A stretch of 64,000 nucleotides of DNA from an uncultured Paracoccaceae bacterium (GTDB lineage Bacteria > Pseudomonadota > Alphaproteobacteria > Rhodobacterales > Rhodobacteraceae). Shown here piece by piece: positions 14,363 through 24,420 of the stretch (positions within the stretch are counted from its first letter, which is position 1; each line of letters opens with the position of its first letter). The stretch spans positions 868,001 to 932,000 of the forward strand of contig CANMDE010000001.1 in the NCBI GenBank assembly GCA_947496535.1, written 5' to 3'. A program made the translations under genes and the position numbers. The notes below the pieces were generated by a model. It did not search any database, was not told where the DNA came from, and was given only the letters and a program-made list of their open reading frames with translations.

Positions 14363-15937
14363 ATGTATTTGTTTAAGCAGTTCGTTGCCTTAGCCTTGTT
14401 GACCTCAACTTTCGCATTTTTTCCAGCCGCCAGCATGGGGCAGGAGACATCTGATATAGTTTCGCGCCTTCGACTTGCGGCAGAGGCAGATTCCGAGACC
14501 CAAGACTATCTCCGCAATGTCGAGAACCAGATCAAACGCCAAAGACAGGACCAATTGCTGCGGTCGCTGTTACAGACGCTCTACACGATCGCTCCGTCCG
14601 GTTCACTCACTGTTCAACAGATAGAACAGCGTAACGCGATGGATCAGGCCAGACTTCGTGCGACGCAGGTCGGGAGAATGCTTGCGTGGGATTTAGATGG
14701 TGATGGTACGATTTCACAAACTGAGAGAGATGTTTTCTCAGGCACAGAAGCTGTTGATATAGAACTCCTCTTCGCCCGTGGAGACACTGACGGGAATGGC
14801 GCGATCAGTTTGACCGAGCTTCGACAGTATGCGGCAGAACAGGCGTCGGCAAATGTGCGCACGCAACAAAACAGCTATCTCATGCTTTTCGATGTGAATC
14901 AGGATGCTGCCGTTACCGCAAACGAAATCGTCGCAACCATTGATGCGCTGTCAGAGAATCCATTGAACATCGTCGCTGAGCCCCGAAGGCTGATACCACA
15001 GCGCGAGGAAACCAGCGTCGCATGCTCAGCTCCGAAACCATCGGATGAGACGGATGTCATAGTGCTGAGTGGCTATGAGGGTGCCGCGTTATCTTCTGTG
15101 AGTATTGCAGGCATGGACGGTGTGACCCATGTGGCCCATTTGGTCATCGAGCCGGGAGAGAAACCAGTCTACCTCTTCTTAAGTGCTCACTCGAATATGA
15201 TCTGGGATATCTCTGGTGAACTGGGCCGCCTCGCACAAGTTGTGGTTCAGAAAAGCAATCGTGGTACCGCGCCCGGGGCCGGTGTCGTTGGTGTGCCGCG
15301 CGAAAAAGTACATTTTGTTGAACCCAATAGCTGCATCAAGCCAGTCCACAATATTGAAGGCGGGGAGGGCATAATCGCCTACAGGCAGGTCGCCAGAAGC
15401 CTCCAGCAAGAGCCGGATCATATGCTCGCACATTACACCATTGGCAGCATTTCATTGCCATCCGGTGAAGGTGACAAAGCCGGTGGTGAGGGAACCGATA
15501 TCCTGCTCTATGACGGCAGGCGCTATGAAATGACACCGGAGGGGCCAAGACTCATCGATGAGGCGGAGGGCCAGCGACCGGGTGATCGTCCCTACGGCGC
15601 ATCGCAGACGTTTCGGTCACTCAAGCGGTTTCATCCAGGCGGTGTTCGCGCCATCGAAGCTGATGCGGTTGTCGCCCCAGGGGATGCGATGACATATGAT
15701 GTTATGCCTCAAGAGGCGGGCCTGTTGCAGCTATTGCTGGAAGAAAAAGTCAGCTACACGCGAGACGGCTTTTATATGATTTTGGAACCCATCGCGCGGT
15801 TCCCTGCCGGTCTCGCTGGTGCCCATCAGGTAAAGTTCATGCTTGCCGAAAATGTTCCGATGCCAGCCGGATCCCCCGGTCACTCATCTGTCTATTCTGC
15901 CGAAAGTGGCGAGTGTATCAGTGGTCTTTGTCGATAG
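14363..15937 (+). CDS. Exported EF-hand protein with unknown C-terminal domain
   Basis: The 524-residue product has a signal peptide (about 1-26) and a coiled-coil-prone segment (50-100). Three EF-hand loops follow: DLDGDGTISQTE (110-121), DTDGNGAISLTE (141-152) and a weaker DVNQDAAVTANE (177-188). The rest (about 210-524) has no domain I can name. Its stretch with PVYLFLSAHSNMIWDISG resembles a segment of the gene at 63048-64000. Calcium binding by the first two loops is likely. The AT-rich codon choice in the first third differs from the GH6 gene next door. It may be an adhesin, inhibitor or matrix protein. Confidence 0.75.
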   Translation: MYLFKQFVALALLTSTFAFFPAASMGQETSDIVSRLRLAAEADSETQDYLRNVENQIKRQRQDQLLRSLLQTLYTIAPSGSLTVQQIEQRNAMDQARLRATQVGRMLAWDLDGDGTISQTERDVFSGTEAVDIELLFARGDTDGNGAISLTELRQYAAEQASANVRTQQNSYLMLFDVNQDAAVTANEIVATIDALSENPLNIVAEPRRLIPQREETSVACSAPKPSDETDVIVLSGYEGAALSSVSIAGMDGVTHVAHLVIEPGEKPVYLFLSAHSNMIWDISGELGRLAQVVVQKSNRGTAPGAGVVGVPREKVHFVEPNSCIKPVHNIEGGEGIIAYRQVARSLQQEPDHMLAHYTIGSISLPSGEGDKAGGEGTDILLYDGRRYEMTPEGPRLIDEAEGQRPGDRPYGASQTFRSLKRFHPGGVRAIEADAVVAPGDAMTYDVMPQEAGLLQLLLEEKVSYTRDGFYMILEPIARFPAGLAGAHQVKFMLAENVPMPAGSPGHSSVYSAESGECISGLCR

Positions 15938-16088
15938 ACATCGCATCTGATCAGCAGAGGCCTGTATGGCTGCATAAGCCAGCGATACACGCTTAAACCA
16001 CTATCGAAACCAGCGACTTGAGTGTTTGCCTCGCCCATCGGGCATCGGAAGTTGTCCCTGCTTCAATTCACGCACCAGGACATGTGGA

Positions 16089-16556
16089 TCACCCCGACCG
16101 CAGCCCGGTTTCTACCAACATCCCGCGCCGTTTGGCCTCATAGTAATACCCGCGCGCATACCAGCTGACTGCCGTGGCCTCGTCCCCATCTGACAAAAGC
16201 CACGCGCCCTTCAGATACTTTCCCGCATACATCAGGTTCGTTTCCGCATCGAGCAACCCTTCGGGCGATCCCCGATACCCCATTGTCCCCGCCGTCTGGG
16301 GCAATATTTGCATGAGCCCATAATACGGCCCGTTCCGTGCCGCCGGATTATGCGTGCTTTCGCGGATGATCACCCGATGCAGCAGGGTGACAGGAATATC
16401 ATGCACCCCGGCATATTTGTTGATCAGCGCCCGTAGTTCGGGGGTCTCATTAGGATAAAGCGGGATATCGGCCCGGCTCACCTCTGGTTCATCCCGCCGT
16501 CCACATGCGGCCAATGCCGACGCAAGGCCGGACGCGAAAACTCGCCGTGTTAACAT
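16089..16556 (-). CDS. Lipoprotein lytic transglycosylase (SLT domain)
   Basis: The 155-residue product starts LTRRVFASGLASALAAC, a signal with lipobox LAAC and lipidation at Cys18. The lysozyme-like SLT domain follows, with catalytic Glu66 (VIIRESTHNP), YGLMQILPQTA and NLMYAGKYL. It would cleave the MurNAc-GlcNAc bond in peptidoglycan at the outer membrane or periplasm. It is short for the class and has no extra binding domain. It stands alone between two his clusters. Confidence 0.9.
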   Translation of the reverse strand: MLTRRVFASGLASALAACGRRDEPEVSRADIPLYPNETPELRALINKYAGVHDIPVTLLHRVIIRESTHNPAARNGPYYGLMQILPQTAGTMGYRGSPEGLLDAETNLMYAGKYLKGAWLLSDGDEATAVSWYARGYYYEAKRRGMLVETGLRSG

Positions 16557-16747
16557 ATCTGATCCTTTTCTTATCTGCCCGAACGGTTTGCTAACGCCCC
16601 CTCCACCCTTTCTGACACAGGATAAACCTTAACAAAATATACCAAATCAGAACGGCGGTGCCCGACGTTTTGCCGACAAAAGGCCGGCACCTGTCCGACC
16701 TTGTCACACCGGGAATTCGTTATCCAATAACAACGGGTTGGTGGCCC

Positions 16748-17386
16748 TCAGGGCGCCCACTGCAGAAAATTGCCAATCATCCGCAATCCAGCCGTCTGAC
16801 TCTTTTCGGGGTGAAATTGCGTGCCGATAATCGTATCGCGGCCCACAATGGCCGTCACCTCACCAGCATAATCCACATGGGCGAGTCGTTCAGCGTCGCT
16901 CACCACATCCATCGCATAGGAATGCACGAAATAGGCATGATCGCCCGTGACAATCCCCTCCAAGACCGGATGCGGATGATCGATGACCAGATCATTCCAC
17001 CCCATATGAGGTACCTTTAGCGCGGGATCATCTGGCGTAATGCGGCGTATATCCCCGGCGATCCAGTCAAATCCCGGCGTTTCCTCATATTCATGCCCTG
17101 TGGTGGCCAGCATCTGCATTCCCACGCAGATGCCAAAGAACGGACGCGCCCGGACAGTCACGGCCTCAACAATCGCTTCGGCTAAGCCAGAGCGCGCATA
17201 AAGCTCCTCCCGACAATGCGGAAAGGCACCATCACCGGGCAGAACAATACGGTCAGCCTTGGCAACGACATCCGGGTCAGAGGTCACCACGATAGGGCCG
17301 GCGCCGACCTCTGTTGCCATCCGCTCAAACGCTTTCTGGGCCGAGTGCAGGTTCCCGCTGTCGTAATCGACCAAGGCCGTCGTCAT
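16748..17386 (-). CDS. hisH: Imidazole glycerol phosphate synthase glutaminase subunit HisH
   Basis: The 212-residue class I glutamine amidotransferase has the nucleophile Cys in [10 protein letters not shown] and the His-Glu pair in [10 protein letters not shown]. It supplies ammonia to HisF (9793-10551). Its start overlaps the hisB stop by 4 bp, so hisB and hisH are cotranslated. Length and motifs are normal. Confidence 0.96.
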   Translation of the reverse strand: MTTALVDYDSGNLHSAQKAFERMATEVGAGPIVVTSDPDVVAKADRIVLPGDGAFPHCREELYARSGLAEAIVEAVTVRARPFFGICVGMQMLATTGHEYEETPGFDWIAGDIRRITPDDPALKVPHMGWNDLVIDHPHPVLEGIVTGDHAYFVHSYAMDVVSDAERLAHVDYAGEVTAIVGRDTIIGTQFHPEKSQTAGLRMIGNFLQWAP

Positions 17387-17970
17387 AGGCTGCCCTTGGT
17401 CGAGGGGATCGCATCCGCCTTGCGCGGGTCCAGCTCCAATGCATCACGCATGGCGCGGGCGACCGCTTTGAACGCAGCCTCGGTGATGTGGTGGGCGTTG
17501 AAGCCGTGCAGCTTGTCGATATGCAACGTGATACCACCATGCGTGCTGAACGCCTGAAAGAATTCGCGCACCAACTCGGTGTCAAACGTGCCGATCTTGC
17601 CAAATGGCAGATCAAGATTGCAGATCAGATAGGGGCGTGCGGACAGATCAAGCGCACAGCGCACCTGCGCATCATCCATAGCGAGGTGACATTCGCCATA
17701 GCGGCGAATACCACGCTTGTCGCCCATCGCCTCCGTCAGGGCCTGACCCAAGGCGATGCCCACATCCTCGACCGTGTGGTGATCATCGATATGCAGATCA
17801 CCCTCGGCCCGAACAGTCATATCGATCAACGCATGGCGCGACAGCTGATCCAGCATATGGTCGAAAAAGCCCACACCGGTTTGGTTGTCATAAACGCCTG
17901 TCCCATCAAGATTGATGGTGACAGAGATATCCGTCTCGGCAGTTTTACGTGTGATCGTGGCTGTCCGCAT
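17383..17970 (-). CDS. hisB: Imidazoleglycerol-phosphate dehydratase HisB
   Basis: The 195-residue product has the metal-binding repeats of His[21 protein letters not shown] and [17 protein letters not shown]. It is the single-function form without the phosphatase domain of enterobacteria. Start ATG 17970 gives [10 protein letters not shown], as in the family. Promoter and gene are divergent from the gene at 18124. It is first gene of a hisB-hisH unit. Confidence 0.96.
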   Translation of the reverse strand: MRTATITRKTAETDISVTINLDGTGVYDNQTGVGFFDHMLDQLSRHALIDMTVRAEGDLHIDDHHTVEDVGIALGQALTEAMGDKRGIRRYGECHLAMDDAQVRCALDLSARPYLICNLDLPFGKIGTFDTELVREFFQAFSTHGGITLHIDKLHGFNAHHITEAAFKAVARAMRDALELDPRKADAIPSTKGSL

Positions 17971-18123
17971 ATTGCGCGTCCTTTGGTCATGGTCCGGGCC
18001 GTCTATAGGCGGATTGGGGGCAGGGGCCAAGCCTGCGCAGAAAATCCTTGTGCCTTTTCAGCAAAATTTAAGGACTCGATTCCTATGGTGGCCATATCCG
18101 CTGCCAACCATCAGGAGAATCCG

Positions 18124-18942
18124 ATGAAAGCCCTTGTTCTGCGCCAAGATGCCAAACGCGCCGCAAAAGCGACCCAGGCACTGATCAACAAAGGCTTCCA
18201 GGTCGTCTGCGTCGAAACGCGCCAGACGGCCCATGCGCTGATCAGCCTAGACACAGTTGATCTGGTAGTGATGGATGAACAGGTAAACGGGCGGTTGACC
18301 CATTCCCTGGCACTCTGGGCAGAGCATCAAAACCCCTACGTCAGCACGATTTTCCTGACCGACCGTGCGGCGGCGGATACCGATGAACTCTATGAACTGA
18401 TCCCCAGCCTCTATGGCATTCTGGGTACGAAGACAGAAGCAGGGTTGCTCGGGCGGCTGGCCTTGTCATCGGTTGAAAACGTGGCAGAGGCCGAAGCACG
18501 GGTAAAACGGAACGCCGCCCGCGTGTCAGCATGGGATGAAGATGCAGTAGCCGAGGCTGCTTTGGCGCTGGAAATCGATATCGCTGCATCGGAAGCGGCG
18601 GATGAGGTGGAAGCGACGTCTGCGACGCAACACACCCTCCCCACTTTTTCAGAGGCAGAGGGCGCATATTACCTTTCACCAGAGCATATCGTGGATCATT
18701 TCGAATACCGCCCCGCGCCAAAGCCCGAGCAAGATGGCGCGGCTGCCATTTCAGAGGCGGTTGCAGCCATCAAAGAACGCGCTGAAAGGCGGCAAGCGTC
18801 GCGTCAGGAACGAATAGCCGCCGCATTGCAAAGCCATCCGATCCCGCTAATTTTCAACGGTCAGGCTGCCGTGTCGAGGAGCAGTGAGCATCAGTTCCAT
18901 TATCCGAAACATGCGCAGCAGACCGCGGTAGAGCGGGCCTGA
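18124..18942 (+). CDS. Response-regulator-receiver-like protein
   Basis: In the 272-residue product, the first 115 residues look like a CheY-type receiver: MKALVLRQDAKRAAK, a central Asp51 in DLVVMDEQV, then TIFLTDRAA. The acidic pocket at the N terminus is missing, so it may be a pseudo-receiver that is not phosphorylated. The rest is Ala/Glu-rich helix with an Arg-rich amphipathic stretch (EERAERRQASRQERIAAAL-like, about 220-240). AGGAG precedes the ATG. There is no kinase or output domain nearby. Role unknown. Confidence 0.65.
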   Translation: MKALVLRQDAKRAAKATQALINKGFQVVCVETRQTAHALISLDTVDLVVMDEQVNGRLTHSLALWAEHQNPYVSTIFLTDRAAADTDELYELIPSLYGILGTKTEAGLLGRLALSSVENVAEAEARVKRNAARVSAWDEDAVAEAALALEIDIAASEAADEVEATSATQHTLPTFSEAEGAYYLSPEHIVDHFEYRPAPKPEQDGAAAISEAVAAIKERAERRQASRQERIAAALQSHPIPLIFNGQAAVSRSSEHQFHYPKHAQQTAVERA

Positions 18943-19065
18943 GCCTACTGGTGCTATTCAGAAAAAGATCAGGTCGCCACGTTTAGCGCCGTCTATTTGA
19001 TCTGGCGCAAGGCTACGTTCGCGGGTTTCCATCATACTCATGGCATAACTGCGCAGGAGGTCGCG

Positions 19066-19317
19066 ATGAAACCCATGGGCGATGAACGAAAGCATTACTG
19101 GCGGGTGCTGAAGGCCGCAAAGATCAGCGGTGTCTCGCTCCAGTATGCTTTGGATAACGGAAAGATCAGCAAAAGCGATTATGCTCAAATGATAACCAAA
19201 TGCCGACGCTGCCCGGAACCCGCGAAATGTGCAGCCCAATTCGCTGAACCGCAGGTGACGACGCAGCTCCCTGATTTCTGCGTCAACCGGGATACCTTTG
19301 CAGCGCTCAAGGACTGA
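19066..19317 (+). CDS. DUF6455 family protein
   Basis: The 83-residue protein contains ERKHYWRVLKAAKISGVSL, a CRRCPEPAKC cluster and a C-terminal CVNRDTFAAL, the layout of DUF6455 proteins common in Rhodobacterales. The four Cys could bind zinc or a cofactor. ATG 19066 is set by AGGAGG at 19055-19060; the longer version from 18997 would have no RBS. No function is established. Confidence 0.78.
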   Translation: MKPMGDERKHYWRVLKAAKISGVSLQYALDNGKISKSDYAQMITKCRRCPEPAKCAAQFAEPQVTTQLPDFCVNRDTFAALKD

Positions 19318-19365
19318 CCGAAACAAACACCATCTACCGCCAGCCCGACGCTGGGCTCGGTTGCA

Positions 19366-20235
19366 TCAGCGATTACGCCCGATCCGGGTTTTGGGGTGAA
19401 GTGCCGTGCCAAGAATGTGGTCAGCACGGTGAATCACTTTCTTTGCGCTTCCGACTATTTCAGGCTCTGGCGGCTGGGCGATTTTGGTGTCTTTTCCGGG
19501 GTAATCCAAAGTCGATAGGAAATGACGCATGCAGTTGATGCGGGCGCGTTTTTTGTCGTTCGATTTCACGACGGTCCAGGGGGCATCCTTGGTGTCTGTA
19601 TAAAAGAACATCGCCTCTTTCGCTTCGGTGTAGTCGTCCCACTTATCAAGCGATGCCTTGTCAATCGGTGACAATTTCCATTGCTTCAGCGGATCGGTGG
19701 CACGGCTTTCAAAACGTGTTTTCTGCTCGTCCTGCGTGACCGAGAACCAGTATTTGTAAAGTCTTACGCCCGATCGGGTTAGCATCCGCTCCATCTCTGG
19801 CGTTTGGCGCATGAACTCAAGATATTCTTCGGGCTCACAAAAACCCATAACCCGTTCGACACCGGCGCGGTTATACCAACTGCGGTCATACAAGACCATT
19901 TCGCCGGATGTCGGCAGGTGATTGATATACCGCTGGAAATACCACTGGCCTCGCTCCGCATCAGTGGGTTTGTTCAGTGCAACGACGCGCGCCGTCCGCG
20001 GGTTAAGGTGTTCCGTAAACCGTTTGATCGTGCCGCCTTTGCCAGCCGCATCCCGTCCCTCAAACAGCAAGACAAAGCGTTGCCCGGTTTCCTGCGCCCA
20101 AAGCTGCACTTTGAGCAGCTCTGCCTGCAACTGCGCCTTCTCGACCTCGTAAGGGCGGCGTGCCATTTTTGGCAGGCGTTTGGTCTGGGTACTCGCGGGC
20201 TTTATAGGCGTAACACTAGTGGCAGCGTCGGTCAT
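19366..20235 (-). CDS. ppk2: Polyphosphate kinase 2
   Basis: The 289-residue product is a single PPK2 domain with Walker A GRDAAGKGGTIKR, the lid NPRTARVVAL and Walker B LYDRSWYNRAGVE. PPK2 enzymes move phosphate between polyphosphate and nucleotides, mostly toward GTP or ATP synthesis from NDPs in the class I type. Length fits a one-domain class I enzyme. The N-terminal 25 residues are low complexity. It is a lone gene. Confidence 0.93.
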   Translation of the reverse strand: MTDAATSVTPIKPASTQTKRLPKMARRPYEVEKAQLQAELLKVQLWAQETGQRFVLLFEGRDAAGKGGTIKRFTEHLNPRTARVVALNKPTDAERGQWYFQRYINHLPTSGEMVLYDRSWYNRAGVERVMGFCEPEEYLEFMRQTPEMERMLTRSGVRLYKYWFSVTQDEQKTRFESRATDPLKQWKLSPIDKASLDKWDDYTEAKEAMFFYTDTKDAPWTVVKSNDKKRARINCMRHFLSTLDYPGKDTKIAQPPEPEIVGSAKKVIHRADHILGTALHPKTRIGRNR

Positions 20236-20401
20236 GTCCCTCTCCTTGCTTTTATAAAGGAAGGATAGCCTATCGCCCTTTTGATGACCTTGATGTGGGT
20301 CAAGATCAGGGCGGTCATATTGGCGTGCTGGTCAGTATTTGCCGGGCGATGACCCAACAGATCAAGGGCGCAACCGATGGCGGTTCAAACGTCCCGCCTG
20401 A

Positions 20402-21799
20402 TCAAGTCGCCATTAACCTTCCCCACAAATCATACTCCCCCGCTTCCTCAACTTCGACGCTGACGACATCTCCCACGGCCAGTCCCTCGGCCCCTTCATC
20501 GATAAACAAGTTCCCGTCGATCTCTGGTGCGTCGGCCCATGTCCGGCATGTGGCTACGCCATCCTCATCAATATCGTCTACGATCACTTCCAGCGTCCGG
20601 CCTACTTTTGCGGCCAGCTTGTCCGCTGAAATCTCCTGCGCTTTGGCCATGAACCGGTCCCACCGATCCTGTTTGACCTCGGGTGCCAAATGGTCGGGCA
20701 GGGCGTTCGACCGCGCCCCGTCCACGTTTTCATACTGAAAGCAGCCCACCCGATCCAATTGTGCTTCGTCCAGCCAGTCCAGCAGATGTTGAAACTCTGC
20801 CTCTGTCTCGCCCGGATAACCCACAATAAAGGTCGACCGCAGGGTGATATCCGGACACTCCGCCCGCCACGCGGCAATCTCGTCCAGCGTCTTGGCGGCC
20901 GCTGCAGGCCGGGCCATGCGGCGCAGAACGTCAGGGTGGGCATGTTGAAACGGGATATCGAGATAGGGCAGAACTCCGTTCGTTGGGTCCGCCATCAATG
21001 GGATCAAGTCGCGCACATGGGGGTAGGGATAAACATAGTGCAGCCTGACCCAGGCGCCCAACTGACCCAGCTCGCGCGTCAAATCGGTGATATGGCTGCG
21101 CACCTCGCGGCCCTTCCAGGGGTGGCTGTCATACTTGCGATCCACCCCATAGGCCGAGGTATCCTGACTAATCACCAGCAGTTCCTTCACGCCTGCATCA
21201 ACCAATTTTTCCGCCTCGCGCAGTACTGCATGGGCCGGGCGCGATACCAGACGGCCGCGCATATCGGGGATGATGCAGAACTTGCACTTATGATTGCAAC
21301 CTTCTGAAATCTTGAGATAACTGTAATGTCGTGGTGTCAGACTGACCCCGCTTGCCGGCAGCAAATCCACAAATGGATCGGGTGCTGGCGGGACAACCCC
21401 ATGCACCGCATCCAGCACTTGTTCGTACTGATGCGGCCCCGTCACGGCGAGGATTTGCGGATGATGTTCGCGGATATATTCCGGCTCTGCCCCCAAGCAG
21501 CCGGTCACGATAACCTTGCCGTTTTCCTGCAGCGCCTCGCCGATGGCGTCGAGACTTTCCGCCTTGGCCGAGTCCAGAAAACCACACGTGTTAACGATCA
21601 CCGCTTCCGCGCCTGCATAGTCTGGTGAAATCGCGTATCCTTCTGCCCGCAGACGGGTCAGGATACGCTCACTATCAACCAGCGCCTTGGGACAACCCAG
21701 CGAAACCATTCCAATGGTCGGCTGATCGTCGCGCCTTGGTTCAGTCATCAAAGCCTTGGGGGCGAGGTCGGGGCGACGGTCAGGCGGGTTCTGTGTCAT
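20402..21799 (-). CDS. rimO: Ribosomal protein S12 methylthiotransferase RimO
   Basis: The 465-residue enzyme has an N-terminal UPF0004 domain with three cluster Cys ([30 protein letters not shown]), a radical SAM core with [14 protein letters not shown], and a C-terminal TRAM domain. It adds a methylthio group to Asp of ribosomal protein S12 (Asp88 in E. coli). The start at 21799 gives [10 protein letters not shown]; in-frame ATGs further upstream would add an unlikely Cys/Lys-rich lead. Motifs clearly favour RimO over MiaB ([12 protein letters not shown]). Confidence 0.95.
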   Translation of the reverse strand: MTQNPPDRRPDLAPKALMTEPRRDDQPTIGMVSLGCPKALVDSERILTRLRAEGYAISPDYAGAEAVIVNTCGFLDSAKAESLDAIGEALQENGKVIVTGCLGAEPEYIREHHPQILAVTGPHQYEQVLDAVHGVVPPAPDPFVDLLPASGVSLTPRHYSYLKISEGCNHKCKFCIIPDMRGRLVSRPAHAVLREAEKLVDAGVKELLVISQDTSAYGVDRKYDSHPWKGREVRSHITDLTRELGQLGAWVRLHYVYPYPHVRDLIPLMADPTNGVLPYLDIPFQHAHPDVLRRMARPAAAAKTLDEIAAWRAECPDITLRSTFIVGYPGETEAEFQHLLDWLDEAQLDRVGCFQYENVDGARSNALPDHLAPEVKQDRWDRFMAKAQEISADKLAAKVGRTLEVIVDDIDEDGVATCRTWADAPEIDGNLFIDEGAEGLAVGDVVSVEVEEAGEYDLWGRLMAT

Positions 21800-22028
21800 G
21801 ATGTGCCATGTAGCGCGTCCCTTAGGCAGTTGGAAGAAGCAGCGGGTTTTGTATTTGCAGGTCTGAAGTCGCCGGACGATGACAAAATGGAAACCGATTG
21901 TTTCTTGCATTTGGGCGCTAAGTGCCTCAATTTCGACAAAATATTCTTGATGCGCATCAGCCCATTCGTTAACTATTTTCTTACTGAGTGGTGAAAAGTG
22001 GCAGTTTTAACTATTTTTGGGGACTTTA

Positions 22029-22688
22029 ATGAAAAAAACACTTTTGACGATCGCTGCGACGGTTGGGCTGGCAACAGCTGCTTCCGCCGGAACGATTACA
22101 TTTGACGGCTATTCCCATGGCGATGTGATTAGCTCGCTTGATCTGGGCGGCGGTGTAACGGCCGCAGTATCCGCGGATGGAAATTCGCGTAGTTCGCCTG
22201 ACCAGGCATGGATCTTCGATACATCGCTCAGCAACACAGCTGATCCGGACCTCGAAGGCCCGTTCACGACAGATGGCAGCGTCTATGACGTCTACGCCGG
22301 TCGTGCGTTGATCGTTCAGGAAAACATGCACACACCTGACGACGACGGTAATGGCGGCATCATCACATTCAGCTTTTCACAAGCTATTAGCTTCTTGGGC
22401 TTTGACTTCCTTGATGATGAGACTGTGACAGCGTCTGACAACAATGGTAACAGCATCACCATCGGCACACCGCGTGGTCGCGCGTTCGATAACTACTTTA
22501 CGACCTCCGGTGACCTTGGTTGGGCCAACGTGACACAACTGTCTTTCGACTTTGGTCATAACTCCGGCGCGATTGATAACCTGCGTTTCGATATTCCACA
22601 GGTTCCAGTGCCTGCATCCTTGCCGCTTCTGCTGGCTGGTATCGGCGCATTGGGCTTCGCAGCACGGCGCAAAGCCAAAACTGCCTAA
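22029..22688 (+). CDS. Exported VPLPA-CTERM sorting-domain protein
   Basis: The 219-residue product has a signal peptide (1-20, AASA/G) and a beta-rich central domain that starts GTITFDGYSHGD. The C-terminal signal reads VPVPASLPLLLAGIGALGFAARRKAK: a VPLPA box, a membrane helix and a basic end. Such tails are handled by exosortase-type systems (as in PEP-CTERM), so the protein should be surface-exposed or part of a matrix. No exosortase gene is in the window. A terminator follows at 22711. Confidence 0.85.
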   Translation: MKKTLLTIAATVGLATAASAGTITFDGYSHGDVISSLDLGGGVTAAVSADGNSRSSPDQAWIFDTSLSNTADPDLEGPFTTDGSVYDVYAGRALIVQENMHTPDDDGNGGIITFSFSQAISFLGFDFLDDETVTASDNNGNSITIGTPRGRAFDNYFTTSGDLGWANVTQLSFDFGHNSGAIDNLRFDIPQVPVPASLPLLLAGIGALGFAARRKAKTA

Positions 22689-22710
22689 TCCTGGCATCGT
22701 TATACTATGA

Positions 22711-22736
22711 AAAGGGTCGGTTTTCCGACCCTTTTT
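22711..22736 (+). terminator. Rho-independent terminator of VPLPA-CTERM gene
   Basis: AAAGGGTCGG pairs with CCGACCCTTT across a TTTT loop and runs into a T tract. It sits 22 bp after the stop codon at 22688. Confidence 0.9.
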
Positions 22737-22828
22737 GCATTCAAAGCACCGCCTGCCGCAGAAATATTACACTAGGCGGTACAGGCTGCTCTTCACGCGC
22801 GGCATCCATATCAGCAGATAAAGCCAAA

Positions 22829-22857
22829 GAAAAAGGCCACCCAAGGGGCGGCCTTTG
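22829..22857 (-). terminator. Rho-independent terminator of gcrA
   Basis: On the minus strand AAAGGCCGCCCC faces GGGTGGCCTTTTTC, giving a stable stem around a CTT loop and then a T-rich run. It lies about 35 bp after the gcrA stop codon. Confidence 0.8.
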
Positions 22858-22890
22858 TACAGGATGGGTGCTCGCACCCATGTCCGTTTC

Positions 22891-23484
22891 TTACCGGCGA
22901 CGATCACGTCTTGACGACATTGGCTGAAAAGCCACGCCCACATGCGCCTCGCAATAGGGTTTGCCTTGCTGGACGCCCAGACCGCAAAACCAGAAATCAT
23001 CCGTTGCCGGATCACCGACCGGCCATTTGCAGGTCTTTTCGGTCAATTCCATCAGGCTGATCCTCTTGGCCGATTTTTCGACCTCACTGACTTTGGCCAG
23101 TGCCTCAGGGCTAATCTCATTCGCTGAAGGCTGCGGCGGCAGCGGTTGGCCCGCAGGAATGATCGCGCGACGGGCGGCTGAAATCGGAATGCCGTTTTCG
23201 TCCAGTTCCGGTTCTTCCTTGGCGGGCGGGGTCGAGGCCGGTTTGGCCTTGGTCGCGCGCTTTACTGCCGGTTTGGGTGCTGCTGGTGCTGGTTTTTCCT
23301 TGGCTGCCGTTTTCGCGGCACCACCACCACCGGACCCGGCCCGGTTTGAGAGGCCTAGGCGATGGACCTTGCCAATCACTGCATTGCGGGTCACACCGCC
23401 CAGTTCCTTGGCGATCTGGCTGGCCGACTGGCCTTCGCCCCACATCTTTTTGAGCGTCTCAACGCGCTCGTCTGTCCAGGACAT
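22891..23484 (-). CDS. gcrA: Cell cycle regulator GcrA
   Basis: The 197-residue protein begins MSWTDERVETLKKMWGEGQSA, the conserved N-terminal helix-turn-helix of GcrA (about 1-48, with RNAVIGKVHRLGLS). A long Ala/Pro/Lys linker follows (55-115). The C-terminal part binds sigma-70 (MELTEKTCKWPVGDP, FCG, YCEAH with conserved Cys). GcrA acts with RNA polymerase and DNA methylation to time S-phase and division genes in alphaproteobacteria. Start ATG 23484 is set by the conserved MSW. It has its own terminator. Confidence 0.96.
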   Translation of the reverse strand: MSWTDERVETLKKMWGEGQSASQIAKELGGVTRNAVIGKVHRLGLSNRAGSGGGGAAKTAAKEKPAPAAPKPAVKRATKAKPASTPPAKEEPELDENGIPISAARRAIIPAGQPLPPQPSANEISPEALAKVSEVEKSAKRISLMELTEKTCKWPVGDPATDDFWFCGLGVQQGKPYCEAHVGVAFQPMSSRRDRRR

Positions 23485-23616
23485 ATCTATTCCTTTAGCT
23501 CGGATTGGCGGGATGCTGAAGCGCATCGGGCCTTGTCACATCTCACGATCTTCTATTCTAAGCATCCGGACACCAGATGTGAAGCGCCAGCAGTGCAATA
23601 ATAGGGGAATGAGCCG

Positions 23617-24420
23617 ATGAGCAACCAAACAGGCATGGGCGTGCGGCGCTTTGGATGGGTTAACTGGCTTGGTACCTGGACACTGATCCGGCGCGAGGTG
23701 CGGCGTTTCATGAATGTGTGGTCGCAGACGGTCATGGCACCGCTGGTCAATGCGGGGCTTTTGCTGATGGTCTTCACCATCGCCATCGGACCGCAGCGGG
23801 GGGACGTGATGGGCATGCCGTTTATGACTTTTCTGACGCCGGGTATTTTAACCATGACGGTGATCCAGAATGCCTTTGCCAACACATCATCCAGCCTTGC
23901 TTCGGCCAAGGTGCAGGGAAATATCGTAGATACGCTGATGCCACCTCTGTCAGCGGCTGAACTTTTGACGGGCTATATCAGCGGTGCCGCCGTCCGGGGT
24001 TTTCTGGTGGCTGTGGTCATCGCCATTGGCGCTTGGTTGTTTCTGGGCGTAGGCATGGCAAACCCGCTATGGGCTGTGATCTTTACTTTTCTCGGTTCGG
24101 TTCTGATGGGTGGTTTGGGCCTGATCGCGGGCATCTTTGCCAATAAGTTCGATCAGCTTTCGGCCATATCGAATTTCCTCGTCACACCGCTCGCATTTCT
24201 GTCGGGTACGTTTTACTCTATCGAAGCCTTGCCGCCATTCCTCCAAACGCTCTGCCATATCAATCCGTTCTTCTACATTATCGATGGTGTCCGGTTCGGA
24301 ATGATCGGGGTCAGCGACAGCAGCCCATGGGTCGGGCTTGGTGTTGTGATGGTCGCGGTGATTGTCACCCTGTGGATTTGCTGGCGCTGGCTTAACACCG
24401 GCTACCGGCTCAAATCCTAG
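23617..24420 (+). CDS. ABC-2 type transporter permease
   Basis: The 267-residue product has six membrane helices and the ABC-2 signature (GLIAGIFANKFDQLSAISNFLVTPLAFLSGTFYSIEALP). It resembles the YadH/NodJ permease type used for export of polysaccharide, drugs or lipids. No ATP-binding partner is in the window, which is unusual because the two normally adjoin. The end overlaps the convergent gene at 24417 by 4 bp. Confidence 0.88.
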   Translation: MSNQTGMGVRRFGWVNWLGTWTLIRREVRRFMNVWSQTVMAPLVNAGLLLMVFTIAIGPQRGDVMGMPFMTFLTPGILTMTVIQNAFANTSSSLASAKVQGNIVDTLMPPLSAAELLTGYISGAAVRGFLVAVVIAIGAWLFLGVGMANPLWAVIFTFLGSVLMGGLGLIAGIFANKFDQLSAISNFLVTPLAFLSGTFYSIEALPPFLQTLCHINPFFYIIDGVRFGMIGVSDSSPWVGLGVVMVAVIVTLWICWRWLNTGYRLKS

